Shown here piece after piece: positions 1 through 10,848 of a DNA stretch of 64,000 bases. The stretch is from Nemophila menziesii (taxonomy: Eukaryota > Streptophyta > Magnoliopsida > Boraginales > Hydrophyllaceae): the NCBI GenBank assembly GCA_029959085.1, contig JARWIR010000062.1, positions 2,480,001 through 2,544,000 on the forward strand, read 5' to 3'. The position numbers and the translations under genes are program-made. Below the pieces are notes generated by a model that saw only the letters and a program-made list of their open reading frames with translations, was not told the origin of the DNA and made no database searches. Each line of letters opens with the position of its first letter. Position 1 is the first letter of the stretch.

Positions 1-920
1 TTAGTGACCTATAAAACGAAAAGAAATCTCTCCACCCGGGTCTCCCATTCCAAGCTGCAGCCGGTCCGTCACTCATAAGGGTAGTGGATGGAAATAGACA
101 CTATGAAATTCCTCTCCCAAAACTCTCTCTACACACTCATGTCCTAAACACTATACTTTTACAACTACAACCAAATCATACTCAAGAAATTCAGTTTTTT
201 GGTGTATGATTCTTATTACAAAGTGTTTTTGCCTTAAGAAATTCTAACTAAACACTTTCCTTCATTACTTCTATATCTATCTTCCTTCTCTCCTTATACC
301 TTCCATTTCTTCTCCAAGCTTCTCTTCTCTTCAACACTTCATTATCTCTTCCCAATCCATTATCTCAAGCTGAGATTTGATGGATTTTTTCGCTTCTTCA
401 CATCCTTTAGCAAAGAACAGTAACTTGGTTATCACACCTGTTGCTAATACTCAATACAAACTAGCAAATGAACATAAACTCACGGTGAGATTACTAGTAA
501 AAGAGCAAATCAATCACGTATTTATTAAAAATCATATCAACAAGTACTGGACACTCAAAAAGCCAGTAAAGGTTGAAAAAACTGGAAAAAATACCTATGT
601 TATACGATTTGAATCTGAAGAAGATAAAAACAAAGTATGGGAGCAAAGGCCTTGGACTTTACAGGGTAAACACTTTGCAATCAATCAATACAAAGCAACC
701 GAAAAAAGCATGGTCAATAACACAACTCTTTGGATACAACTATCAGGTATACCTGTTAACCTCCTATCTACTAAATGCTTAGGTGAATTACTTACCTATT
801 TCGGAGAGGTTCATCAAATTATCTTACCAAATACTCTTGAAATCGATGAAAAAACAATTACCCGTGTCCAAGTGGACTGGGACTTAACTACGCCACTTAT
901 TCCGGGAATCAACTTTTGGG

Positions 921-1399
921 CTATGTTGTAGATCTCGGTTTTTAGGCCTAGGCGGTTGACCCGGGCCTAGCCCCTAGGCGGGATTACACGGGGCCTAGGC
1001 GGAATTATACGGTTTTGAACCCCGCTGTGTAATTTTGATATTAAATAACATATATGTAGTAACTATAGCAATTTTAACTATTTAAGTTATAAAATTCATC
1101 TAACAACACTATAGTATCTATAAAATTACTAAAAACTGAGTTATAATATCAATTAAAATATTCTCAAGAATCAAAAAAATAACAAGAAGGCCTATGCGGA
1201 CATATTTTGCCATTAATCGGCGCCTAGGCGGTTATTTTTTGCCATTAATCGGTGTCTAGACGGGTTATGCGCCTATTCCACGGCGACTAAGGCGCTAGGC
1301 AAAAACGCCTAGAGTTTTAACTAGGCGTAAGCACCTGAAGGGGGAGTTGACGCCTAGGCGGCGCCTAGACGCGCCTAGGCGGGGAGATCTACAGCATAG
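921..1399. mobile_element. hAT-type MITE with CCTAGGCG sub-terminal repeats
   Basis: Terminal inverted repeats are CTATGTTGTAGATCTC at 921-936 and its near-perfect inverse at 1384-1399 (one mismatch). It is flanked by an exact 8-bp target duplication CTTTTGGG at 913-920 and 1400-1407; eight bases is typical of the hAT superfamily. Both ends carry many copies of the quasi-palindrome CCTAGGCG/CGCCTAGG (roughly 945-1000 and 1195-1385), while the middle (1020-1190) is AT-rich. There is no coding capacity, so it is non-autonomous. The sub-terminal copies may be transposase binding sites (inference from hAT biology). It is younger than LINE-1, whose ORF1 it interrupts. Confidence 0.9.
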
Positions 1400-2575
1400 C
1401 TTTTGGGAAAACGAAAACAAACCGACGTGGATCAAATTTTGTTATGAAAACATAGGTCAAGTTTGTTATGGCTGTGGTATTTTTGGGCATCCGGAAAAAG
1501 GATGTACAAATCCTAAATTAAACCCTAGATTAGGAAGCTGGATTAAAATCTCTACTAGAGGGCCATCCCAAACCCATACAACCCGTGAAATAGTAGATAC
1601 AAGCAAGAAACTAATTATTAATGAAGAAAAAAGATACTACGGAGAAGAAGCGAGCTACCGAGGTTTGAAGATGAGTCAACTCACTACCAACATCAATACT
1701 AACGGAAAAGAGGACGGCAAGAAAGGTACCGTTAATAACCCTAACGGTGTGTTTGAATTTGGTACGAATCAGAGTAGTGGTAACAATGGCGGTAGTGGTA
1801 AGGGGTGCGGTACGAGCTCCAGTACTGAGAGAGGAAAAAAACAAAAAAACAAAGAGTACGGGTTTGAAGATGAAAGAGAAAGAGCACTACGAAACAAAAT
1901 CTTATTAGAAAAAGAAATGGGTCTGGCCCAAGTGGCCCATGAAATGTCATTAAAACTTATTACTAGTCCAGCCCAAACTGATAATCTCCTCTTTGGGTCT
2001 TTTACTGAGGACAACCCAAAAGTTAAAAGCCCCAACGTTACTATCCTAAACACTCCAAGCCCAAACACTTCAACACCCAACAAAACACAAAACAACAATC
2101 AGTCTGAAAATAATCCAACCCAACCCCCTCGTCTTTCCAAAATACTCCACCACGCTAAAATTCCCCAATTCACATTAACCCTAATCAATACATCTCACCT
2201 ACAGTCAATCCTCAGATAAAGAACACTAACACTACCAAAATAGCAAATGAAAATGATTTCAATACTCCGATTACAAGATCGAAGAAGAAGGCCGAGTCTG
2301 AGCTACCAAACATCTTTGAAGATAATAAACACAAAGAGGTGGGAACAAGTAGTGGTATTAAAAAAGATCAAAAGGGAAAGGGTATTATCATTCAAGAAGG
2401 AAGACAACCACTCAAGTCTAAAAGGAAAACGGTAAAGAAAAACTCTTATGAATCTACCAATGCTAAGAGGCAGAAGACTCTTTGGGCGGCTAGAACAAAA
2501 GTGGGGCTGAATGGATATGAAGAAAATCAAGAAGAAGGAGATGAGAAAGAAGATCGAATTGCTGAAGAGTTTTCC

Positions 2576-2597
2576 GGGGTTGACCCAAATCAACCCC
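2576..2597 (+). promoter_or_regulatory. Hairpin 10 nt upstream of the ORF1/ORF2 stop-start
   Basis: A perfect 8-bp stem GGGGTTGA/TCAACCCC with a 6-nt loop, followed by exactly 10 nt and then ATGA, where the ORF1 stop TGA (2609-2611) overlaps the ORF2 start ATG (2608-2610). The same element occurs in LINE-2 (42458-42479) and, with altered sequence, in LINE-4 (51847-51868). A role in translational coupling is inferred. Confidence 0.55.
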
Positions 2598-2607
2598 AAG
2601 TCAACCA

Positions 2608-3870
2608 ATGATACAAACTGCCTGGAACTGTCAGGGGATTGGCACACCTCTGACAGTCCAGACCCTCTCTGGTATAGTTTCCAAATACCAGACTAAGGTA
2701 CTGTTCTTGTCTGAAACTAAAAATCCATATAAAAATGTGAAAAAACTTGAAAGCATTATCAAAATGACCCTAGTGGATACTGTTGAACCAGTGGGGTTAG
2801 GGGGTGGTCTGGCCCTTTTTATTAAAGATGGAATTGATATTAAAGTATTACAGAAAAGTATTAACTATATACACTGTGAATTGAATTATGAAAAAGGAAA
2901 ATTCTTTACTACTTTTGTCTATGGAGCTCCATTAGATAAAAATAAAGAAAAATGCCTTGAGATGCTTAGTAAATGCAACCCGGGTAATAATGAGGCTTGG
3001 ATTCTAATTGGAGACTTTAATAATATAAGAAATCTACAGGAAAAAAAAGGAGGAGATGATAAATGTAAAAAACAAATGAAACAGTTTAATGGATTCATTA
3101 AGCATAATAAACTAACTGAAATTGAAACAAAAGGAGTTGAATTCTCCTGGACAAATAAAAGAGAAGGAAGTGAGATGATTAAGTCCCTTATTGATAGAGC
3201 ATTTGAGAACATTGAGTGGAAAAATAAATTTCCAAATGCTTGGGCAGCTCTCTTACCTGCTATAGGCTCAGATCACTCACCTCAAATTCTTACTCTAAAA
3301 GATACTAAGAAAAATAGGAAAAGAAGGTTCTATTTTGAAAATAATTGGATTGAGGAAAAGGAATGTTATGAAATTATTAAGAAAGTATGGAAAGATAGGA
3401 AAAATAATCTATCCTATATAGGAAATAAAATGACTTTGAAACTAAGAAATTGTAGTATCTTACTTAGTAATTGGAGTAAAGAGAAATACAATAATAATAA
3501 GAAAAGAATAGATAAATATATGAAGGAAATTGAGGAAATTTATGATAATCATAACACTAAGGATTGGAATGAATATAATTCTTTAGTTAAAAAGATAGAA
3601 AAAGCATGGAAAAATGAGGAGGACTATTGGGCCTCTAGGTCAAGAGTTACCTGGTTGAAAAGAGGTGATAAGAACACCTCATATTTCCATGCCCACACTA
3701 AAGAAAGAAGATCTATAAATAAAATTGTATGCCTAGAAAACGAAAGTGGAAATTGGATAGATAAAGAAGAAGATATTAAAAGTGAAATATGTAACTACTT
3801 TAATAATATATTTACAACAGTAGGAGATAGATGTTATACTCCTATTACAGACCTTAGAGAAAAAAAGTAA
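2608..3870 (+). pseudogene. LINE-1 ORF2, endonuclease part
   Basis: N-terminal apurinic-type endonuclease of ORF2, which nicks the target to prime reverse transcription. Visible motifs in order are WNCQGIG near residue 5, LSETK with the catalytic glutamate, GDFNNIR and GSDHSP with the catalytic histidine. The part after about residue 225 is the lysine-rich linker before RT. The start ATG overlaps the ORF1 stop in a -1 arrangement. The frame ends early because of an indel in a run of seven As at 3860-3866; the next frame (3879-5132) continues the same protein without loss. Homopolymer indels can be real or sequencing artefacts. Confidence 0.9.
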
Positions 3871-3878
3871 ATGATCAT

Positions 3879-5132
3879 ATGAATGATAATCTAGATAAAC
3901 CCTTAAAAATTGAGGAAATCACGAAAGCTATTGAGGAACTAGGAGCCCATAAGGCACCTGGCCCTGATGGGTATCCAGGAATTTTCTATAAAAAATATTG
4001 GGATTTGATTAAACTAGATGTTATTAAAACCATCAATAATTTTTGGTATAATGGAGATTCTTTAAAAGACCTTAATAATACTTTTATATCTCTTATACCA
4101 AAGATCAAAATCCCAAAAAATATTAAACAATTTCGGCCTATTAGCTGTTCAAACTTTATATATAAAATTATAGCTAAAATAATTGTCAATAGGATGCAAC
4201 CTTTTATGAACTGCTTGATAGATGAAAATCAACCGGCTTTCATAGCTGGAAGGCACATACAAGACAATACATATATTGCCCATGAAGTTATAAACTACAT
4301 TAAAGGAAATAGATACACAAAAACTTCATATATGGCTATTAAAACTGACATTCAAAAGGCTTATGAAAATATGGAATGGGACTGTCTAAAAACTATTCTT
4401 CTAAACTTGGGTTTTAATGAAAAGTGGGTTACTAAAATCATGGGATGTGTCACAACTGTCTCATACTCTATTCTTATTAATGGTAAACCAAGCCCCCTAA
4501 TTAAACCCACAAGGGGCCTAAGGCAAGGTGATCCCCTATCACCCTTCCTTTTTACCCTTGTAACCCAACTACTCTCGGTTTTAATCAAAGAAAAAGTCAA
4601 GAAGAATGAGATGGAAGGTATTAAAATAGCAAAACATTCACCTAATATCACTCATTTATTGTTTGCTGATGATAGTATCTTCTTTATGAAAGCAAATGGC
4701 ATTGAAATTAATAGTTTTAAAGATGTAATAAACAAATATGGTTATGCAACAGGTATGAAATTTAATTATAATAAATGTGGGATTAAATTTAGTCCTAATA
4801 CTCCTGATTTTATACAACACATGTTTGCTAGTAAATTGAATATGAATATAATGGAGGACTTAGGCATATATCTAGGACTCCCTACAGAATGGGGTAGGTC
4901 CAAAATTAAAGAACTTAACAATCTAGTAGAAAGAACTATGACTAGAATTGAAAATTGGAAAAATTTATATCTCTCTAATGCTGGTAAAGATATACTTATT
5001 AAAGCTGTCCTATCTAGTATCCCAAACTACTATATGTCTTTGTTTATTCTACCTAACAGAATTTGTGATTTGATTTCATCACAAATCACAAAATTTTGGT
5101 GGGGTAATAAAGAAAATAAAAAAATACACTAG
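3879..5132 (+). pseudogene. LINE-1 ORF2, reverse transcriptase part
   Basis: Continuation of ORF2 after the frameshift. It contains the non-LTR RT fingers and palm: APGPDGYPGIFYKKYW, the FRPISCSNFIYKI block, IKTDIQKAYENMEW, the GLRQGDPLSPFLF block, and the catalytic FADDS motif in LLFADDSIFF. The catalytic residues are intact. It stops at 5130-5132 (TAG) where LINE-2 has tryptophan (the HWVKW region). Two further in-frame stops follow at 5229-5231 (TGA) and 5340-5342 (TAG), also at positions where related LINEs read Trp. Confidence 0.9.
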
Positions 5133-6806
5133 GGCTCCTGGGACTCTCTTACTAAAAGTAAATATAGTGGAGGGCTTGGTTTTCGAGACCTACATCTTAT
5201 GAACATTTCTCTACTTAGTAAACAAGCCTGAAATTTATTAAATAGTAGTAACTCCCTCCTATATAAAACATTGAAAGGCAAATATTATCCTAATTCTTCA
5301 TTCTATAAGGCCAAAATTGGAAACTCTCCCTCATGGGGATAGAGAAGTCTAATGATTGGTAAAGATGCCATTATTGATGATATTAAATGGAGAATAGGAA
5401 ATGGGAACAATATTTTCCTTCACTCTCAAAATTGGATTACAAATAGTAAAAAAATTATTCCCCCTACTGATAAGAACTTACATACTGTATCTGATCTCAT
5501 GATAAAAAACCAAAGAGGCTGGAATATAGAGGTAATAAGGAAAAACTATAATAAGGAAACCGCTAATCTTATTCTTAAAACCTTTATACCACTTATTGAA
5601 GGTGAAGATACCCCTATATGGAATAATAGTAAAAATGGTAAGTATGAGGTCAAAATAGGATACCAAATCCTTAAAAAGAAAGCTGAGTTAAGTGAGGAGG
5701 TTAAATGCAAAAATAAGGGTTCTTCATCTCAATATATAGACCCAAAAATTTGGAAGCTAATGTGGAACCTTAATATTTCTCCTAAAGTTAAAAACTTTAT
5801 GTGGAGAGCTTTTAAAAATATATTACCAACAAATGAGAATCTATGTAAAAAGAAAATACTTAACTCGGGTAAATGTGATATTTGTGAAAAAACCACTGAG
5901 TCTGTGGATCATTTATTAATGGATTGTGAATGGGTTAGAGCGGTTTGGTATACTTCACCACTTAATCTATATGCTAGCAACCAGTACTCCATTAAATTGG
6001 ATACTTGGATGGCTAACATATTTGAAACAAGTCTAAAAGTGAATAATAAAGTAGCAAAGGAATCTATAGATTATTTTTGCTATATTGCGTGGCAATGTTG
6101 GAAGGATAGAAATGAATTTAAGTATAAAAATTCAAAGCTTGATCCTATATTAACTGCCAATAAGGCTATGAACTGTTGGTTGGAGTATAAAAATGTAAAT
6201 ATCCCTAAGGATGACAATAATGTACTGAAGGGATACTCAGTCCCTACCTATGAAAATTTGAATACAAATCAGAATTTGAAAGTGGATAGTAATGTAAATG
6301 AAAGGAGTAAGAAATTAAAATGGGAACCCCCACCTACTGATATGCTAAAAATTAATAGTGATGCGGCTTTTTCAAATAATATTGCTACAATTTCATGTAT
6401 TACCAGGGACCATTTTGGAAATAAAAGAAGTTATAATGCGTGGGACATTGCTGCAGAATCACCTCTAGAAGCTGAAGCATTGGGAGTGCTAAAAGCATGT
6501 CTTTTAGCGCGAGAAGAAAAAGCTCGAGTTGTCATTGAAAGTGATAGCCTCCTTGTGATGAAGTCTCTTGAGAAGTCTCTGCAATTTTCTTGTCCTTCTA
6601 TTAGAAATGTAGTTAATAGTATCTATTATATCTCGGAATTTTGTAAACCTTCTTTTAGATGGTGTAAGCGAGAATGTAATAGAGCTGCGGATTGGTTAGC
6701 TAAATGTAAGCTTAATGGCAACATATTTAGCCTTAACCTAGATAGTATTCCTAGTGAATTAGCTCTAATATTGTATGAAGAAGCGATGCCCTCGGGCATT
6801 GGCTAA
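5133..6806 (+). pseudogene. LINE-1 ORF2, zf-RVT and RNase H part
   Basis: C-terminal ORF2, in the same frame as the RT segment, open from 5343 to the natural stop at 6806. It holds the zf-RVT region (FMWRAF, then CDICEKTTESVDHLLMDC near 5875-5930) and an RNase H domain of the RVT_3 type with its acidic residues visible: NSDAAF (D), PLEAEALGVLKA (E), IESDSL (D) and NRAADWLAK (D). RNase H removes RNA from the cDNA hybrid. Only the two stops at 5229 and 5340 break this segment. The end is followed by a 45-bp 3' UTR and the A-tail. Confidence 0.88.
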
Positions 6807-6864
6807 ACTATTTTTATTAGTATTAATGAAAGTCTAATTAGAACAAAAAAAAGTGACCTATAAA

Positions 6865-7264
6865 TAATGTGTGGTTAGATTTTTCTTCAAATAGGCCATG
6901 ATCTCATGGGTGATGATATATTAAAATACTTCTAAAAGTATATATAAGACACAAAATATACACTCTCTCTCCTCAATCATTATTTTTCTTTCTCTTCCTT
7001 TATTGAGTAGACACTTAATGAGTATTAATTTACTGAGTATCAATACTTTCCAACTCCAACCACAACCCACAGACCACCGTTACCGCCCTCTTTGACTTCT
7101 ATGCCGTTTTTGTTACCATCAAAGTGTCGAAGCTTAAACTTCTTGGGGTAGGCTAGTCCGGCGTGTAGGAGAGAGATCTTTCAGACAGCCCACCGAAACG
7201 AAGGAATTGGGGATCCCAGTATATTATCGATCACTGCCGACCACCGCTAATGCCGCCGGAAAAG
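6865..7264. other. Non-coding host sequence with a TATA-like motif
   Basis: This is the original target of LINE-1. A TATA-like string TATATATAAG occurs near 6939-6949, followed by a CT-rich tract. No ORF of note. It could be the U3/R part of an older LTR or an upstream region of a lost gene; the sequence does not decide. Confidence 0.35.
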
Positions 7265-7445
7265 TAACGACTACTTGGAAAAAAAGTACCGAGTATCTTG
7301 AAAATTTTACTGAATATCTGGAAATTTTACTAAGTGTTTGGAAAAATTTACTGACTATTTGGAAAACCTAACTGAGTATCGGGAAAATTGTTCACTGAGT
7401 ATATGAGAATTTTACAGAGTATTAGGGAAAAACTGTTGAGTAGTT
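7265..7445 (+). repeat. Degenerate ~21-bp tandem repeat
   Basis: About eight imperfect copies of a unit like ACTGAGTATCTGGAAAATTT stand head to tail; related ACTGAGTAT-like words already appear at about 7010-7045. Units vary between roughly 20 and 24 bp. No coding frame runs through it. Confidence 0.6.
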
Positions 7446-8290
7446 TTCAAAATTAAATTTAAACAAGTAAATAAATGCAATAAAAAATCTTAATTTATAT
7501 TTCTATTGTAAAAATTATTACCAAAATACATTAAGTAAATGAACTATTAACATTCTAACAAGGAAAAAATAATTCACTAACATATCCGACTAAGGAAAAA
7601 GAAAGAAAAAAAGAGAAAAAGAACTGAGTACTACATATTCTAACAAGGAAAAAGAAAAAAAAAATTTAAAGCTGTCCACTTACACGACAAAAAAAATTTC
7701 CATGGCATGAAGAAAAGATTTTGAGTACTGTCCTTGAAGAAGCTCCATTAACACCGGCGAAACTTTAGATCGACGGAGTTTTAGACCAGCTCGGATGGTC
7801 GAGCTCCAACGACGTGTTTCGTCCTTCCTCTATAGCGACGACCTCTGTCCTTCTTCTCCAGCGACAGAGATCTGTTTCGAAGAAGACGTTCCTTTCCGGT
7901 GAGATCTGTGCATTTACAGCTCCGTCCATAGAGCTTCATCTCCATCTCACGAACCACATATGGAGCTTCATAGGGGAATATTAGCAATTCCTCAATAAAC
8001 TTTCTCATCTTTTAGTTTATCTTTTATTTACTTAATTGTTTACTTTAACTATTTTAGTCTTTAAACATTGAAAACCCATTAAATATTTTATTGTTTAAGT
8101 TTTTCCCTTTACTTATTTCTATTGTAAACTCTACATATTTACACTATTCGAAGCATAATTATCTACATTGATAGTCCATGTGGAGACGATAAACTCTCAC
8201 CTATCAATTCATTACTTGTCAACAACCCGTACACTTGCGAGAAATCAAACCCCCTTGGCGTCGGTTTATTATCACGCCTTGGGGTAAACA
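7446..8290 (+). mobile_element. Relic of an Athila-type LTR (element E, right end)
   Basis: The right part (about 8090-8250) matches the usual 3' end of Athila/Tat LTRs: a 'gtgGAGACGATAA' block, then ACCCGTACACTTGCGAG, comparable with CCGTACACTTGCGG in the Athila-A LTRs read on the minus strand. It is followed near 8300 by AAGGCGCCGCTG, a decayed primer-binding site, then by a gag start at 8494. The left edge is not defined; 7446-8030 is AT-rich plus a short purine/pyrimidine-rich stretch at 7750-7980 with no recognisable gene. Confidence 0.45.
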
Positions 8291-8493
8291 AGTTAAGGCG
8301 CCGCTGTAGGGTATTATAGTGTTATAATTTTGTGTTTTTATTTTAGTGTAGAGTGTCCATTTTGTTTTTGGATTTACGTTGTTTTCTTGTTTTTGTCTCC
8401 ACATATTCACAGGTTTTGGTGTATGCTCTCGGATCTGAGAAGTTGCTTCGAGACTAAAGAAAGAGAGAAAGAACGAGAAAAGCGCAAGTAGTA

Positions 8494-8565
8494 ATGGCTA
8501 ATATTGACCCACTGCCTGGGTTTGGGGTCAATGTGAATCAGGTGACCCCAACAGTAGGAGCTAAT
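8494..8565 (+). pseudogene. Start of gag of old element E, cut by Athila-A
   Basis: A 24-codon open stretch beginning with ATG, 190 bp after the decayed primer site, reading into the CTAAT target copy at 8561-8565. If Athila-A and one target copy are taken out, the same frame continues at 21395. The product would be the N-terminus of an Athila-type Gag. No catalytic motif is present here; the assignment rests on the gag homology of the second half. Confidence 0.6.
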
Positions 8566-10128
8566 TGGTGGTCCTTTGTGTGTTCTAAAAATAAATGCAA
8601 ATGCTAATCGAACCACAACCGCAAGTGTACGGTTGTCCCAAGTAGTATGTATGATAATACAGATTCGTTCCAAGGACGGATGGTTGATCACAATGTTTAG
8701 CAAGTAGTGATTGATGCACTTATGAAAAATAAAAGATAATAAAATATTTGTTTGGTTTTGTTGATTGAAGCTAATGAATAAAAGACAAATAATTAAATGC
8801 AAGTAAAAGATAAGACGCAAGTAAAATAAGTGAAAACGCAATATGAGATGTAGTACTTGAGAACGCAAGGATCCTCCTAATTTTACTTTCTAACTTATGT
8901 TGTTTAAGGGCTAAATCAGTCAATTACAATGGTCGGGATTCTAAATTCCTTATACCCCCGTCAGGGTGGACTATAAGGCAATCCTAAAGTGTCACTAGTC
9001 CCGTCAGGGTAAATATGATCCACCGTTGGATGATTAAGATTTATTACCACTTTGGCCCTAGGATTAACTAAGTTCGTCAGAATCAATAGTTTTTATCCCA
9101 GATTGAACAATTAATTCTGTACCTAAACCCCCCGTCAAGATGATCCACACGCCACGTATGTGGAATAGCTTAGATACTAATACCTAATTTTAGTTCGCGA
9201 CTCTAAAATCAGTAAATAATCATAAATTGTCGAAAAGAGTAAAAGACCTGATTTAATTTAATTTAACAGAAACCCAAATTAAACATTCGTTATAAAATAA
9301 AACTAGGATTCACCCATTGTTTGTTCTCAAGCACTAATGAAAGCTTAGCTCATATTAAAATTAAAAACTAAATAAAAAGAAATTGAATTCATATTGTTTA
9401 CAAAATTAAAAGATAAAAAGAAACTAATTTTCGGAATCAGAATGACTACGAACGGAGCTATAGACCCACTCCAGCTCTTGTAGCTTCTTCTTTCTTCCTT
9501 CTGTTGCTTCTCTCTGGTGTTTAATCTTGTGGAATGTGAATTGTGTGAAAAATAGAAGTCCAGACCTCCTTTTATAAGTAAAAATTCGGACTAGGGCTTG
9601 GACCAGAAAATAAAAGCCTAATTAAATGTCCAAGCCCACTTTCTAAGCCCAAAATCCCGTAACTGATGATAGGCCTTCACTAAAACAGCTTTTCCCGATG
9701 CGTTACAACTCCGATTGACCTCATTCCAGTTGCTAAAGTTCCGTAACTCGATAAGGAATGATTTCTCTTCAAAGGTCAGCGGCTAAATCATCGCTTAAGC
9801 ACCTCGAAATCAGCAATCTATGGCCTGGAAAGTGGATTTTCAGCTCTAAAAATAATATCTTCGGGATTTGTCTTCAAGTCTTGACTCTAATTCACGATCT
9901 TTGACCTTCTCCTCGGATTCCTCTCCTAGCTAACATCTAAAACCTGTAAACTTTACACTAAAAATACCAATATTACGCGCAAAAGTTTAATAAATTAAAA
10001 TTGCTAGAAATAAAAAGGTAATTCCGGATTATTGCAAATTTAGTCCAAAAGTCTACCATATTAATCAAATAAACACCAAAAATGATGTCTCCCAAGGGTC
10101 TAAAATAAGAACAATTAGGGAGACATCA
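8566..10128 (-). repeat. Athila-A 3' LTR
   Basis: 1563 bp. It is a direct repeat of 19827-21389 at an offset of 11,261; a line-by-line comparison found one substitution (9423). It ends in TG...CA and carries the minus-strand TATA box near 9570-9578. The right end, which is the start of U3, holds an inverted repeat TGATGTCTCCC/GGGAGACATCA at 10082-10128. Confidence 0.95.
9570..9578 (-). promoter_or_regulatory. TATA box in Athila-A 3' LTR
   Basis: On the minus strand the sequence reads ACTTATAAAAGGAGG. It lies about 550 bp inside the U3 start, a usual place for a retrotransposon core promoter. The identical copy in the 5' LTR is at 20831-20839. Confidence 0.6.
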
Positions 10129-10146
10129 AGACCCCCAACTCAAACC
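10129..10146 (-). other. Polypurine tract of Athila-A
   Basis: Minus strand TTTGAGTTGGGGGTCT abuts the 3' LTR (TGATGTC...). Athila-B (29087-29101) and Athila-D (59987-60003) have the same string at the same place, so this is the plus-strand primer. Confidence 0.85.
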
Positions 10147-10816
10147 TTTGTCGTCCCGACAAAGTAAAACAAAACAAAGGGGTAGAAGTACGCGTATAAA
10201 CACATAGAAGCTGGCAAATAAACCCTAAAGCAATTCTCAAAATAAATCTCATATAGCAAACTCTAGAAACTAATATACACATACACTAATCATGCAACAT
10301 CAAACGTAAATAATCTCAATCATAAAATTAAAGTCGCAATGCTTGAAGGTTACACTTGTACTCATCTCTGTATGATGGCTATAGGGTGGTCATTAATCCT
10401 AACTCGCTTTGAACGCTCCACCTAGTGTATTCCCTATCAACAGAATTATAAATTCACTATGCACTTAGGAATCACGAGGTCTTTACGGTTATAATATTGG
10501 CTTAAGGACGGGTGTGGATGTATGTTTGGTAAATTTGAAGTGAGCTTTTGGCTCTCTCCTCACTTACCATCAACAATGTCCTCGAGCTTGAGTTAACGCT
10601 CAAAAAGATGTTCTCACTCACCCATATACGCACTAATTTAGCGTCCCATGTCTACCCACTATAAATAAGATGATTTTCAGAAAATTCCTCTTTGCCGGAT
10701 GTTTTATTCATTCATATTTTTCTTTTCTTTTTCTCTTTTTTTTTTTGTGTACAGAAGCAAACCGGGTTCCCGGTTTTGACGAATCCGGGTTCCCGGTTCC
10801 TACTGTAAGATTTTTC

Positions 10817-10848
<32 letters not shown>

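Larger units (their letters stand above)
380..2611 (+). pseudogene. LINE-1 ORF1 (DUF4283 + CCHC zinc knuckle), broken
   Basis: ORF1 of plant LINEs is an RNA-binding, nucleocapsid-like protein. The ATG is taken at 380. The first part (380-912) is a DUF4283 domain. The reading frame is cut at 920 by a 479-bp MITE; removing the MITE and one 8-bp target copy (487 bp) leads into the frame used at 1400-2219. That segment starts with the end of DUF4283 and a zinc knuckle with spacing C-x2-C-x4-H-x4-C (CYGCGIFGHPEKGC) near 1466-1507. A frameshift between about 2100 and 2219 moves the rest to another frame (about 2222-2611), which ends in the conserved GVDPNQPQ tail. Estimated original length is about 580 residues against 439 in LINE-2. 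It ends in a TGA that overlaps the ORF2 ATG. Confidence 0.85.
16..6851 (+). mobile_element. LINE-1: full-length, inactive L1-type plant LINE
   Basis: A non-LTR retrotransposon with ORF1 (DUF4283 plus zinc knuckle) and ORF2 (endonuclease, RT, zinc-binding zf-RVT, RNase H), ending in a short A-run. A 13-bp direct repeat AGTGACCTATAAA lies at 3-15 and again at 6852-6864, directly after the A-tail, so the whole insertion lies inside the window. The C/T-rich stretch 16-379 is its 5' UTR. The copy is dead: ORF1 holds a MITE and one frameshift, and ORF2 has one frameshift and three stops. Gene order, ORF1 C-terminus and ORF junction are shared with LINE-2 (41077-46738) and LINE-4 (50530-54710), which places the three in one family. 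Confidence 0.9.
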
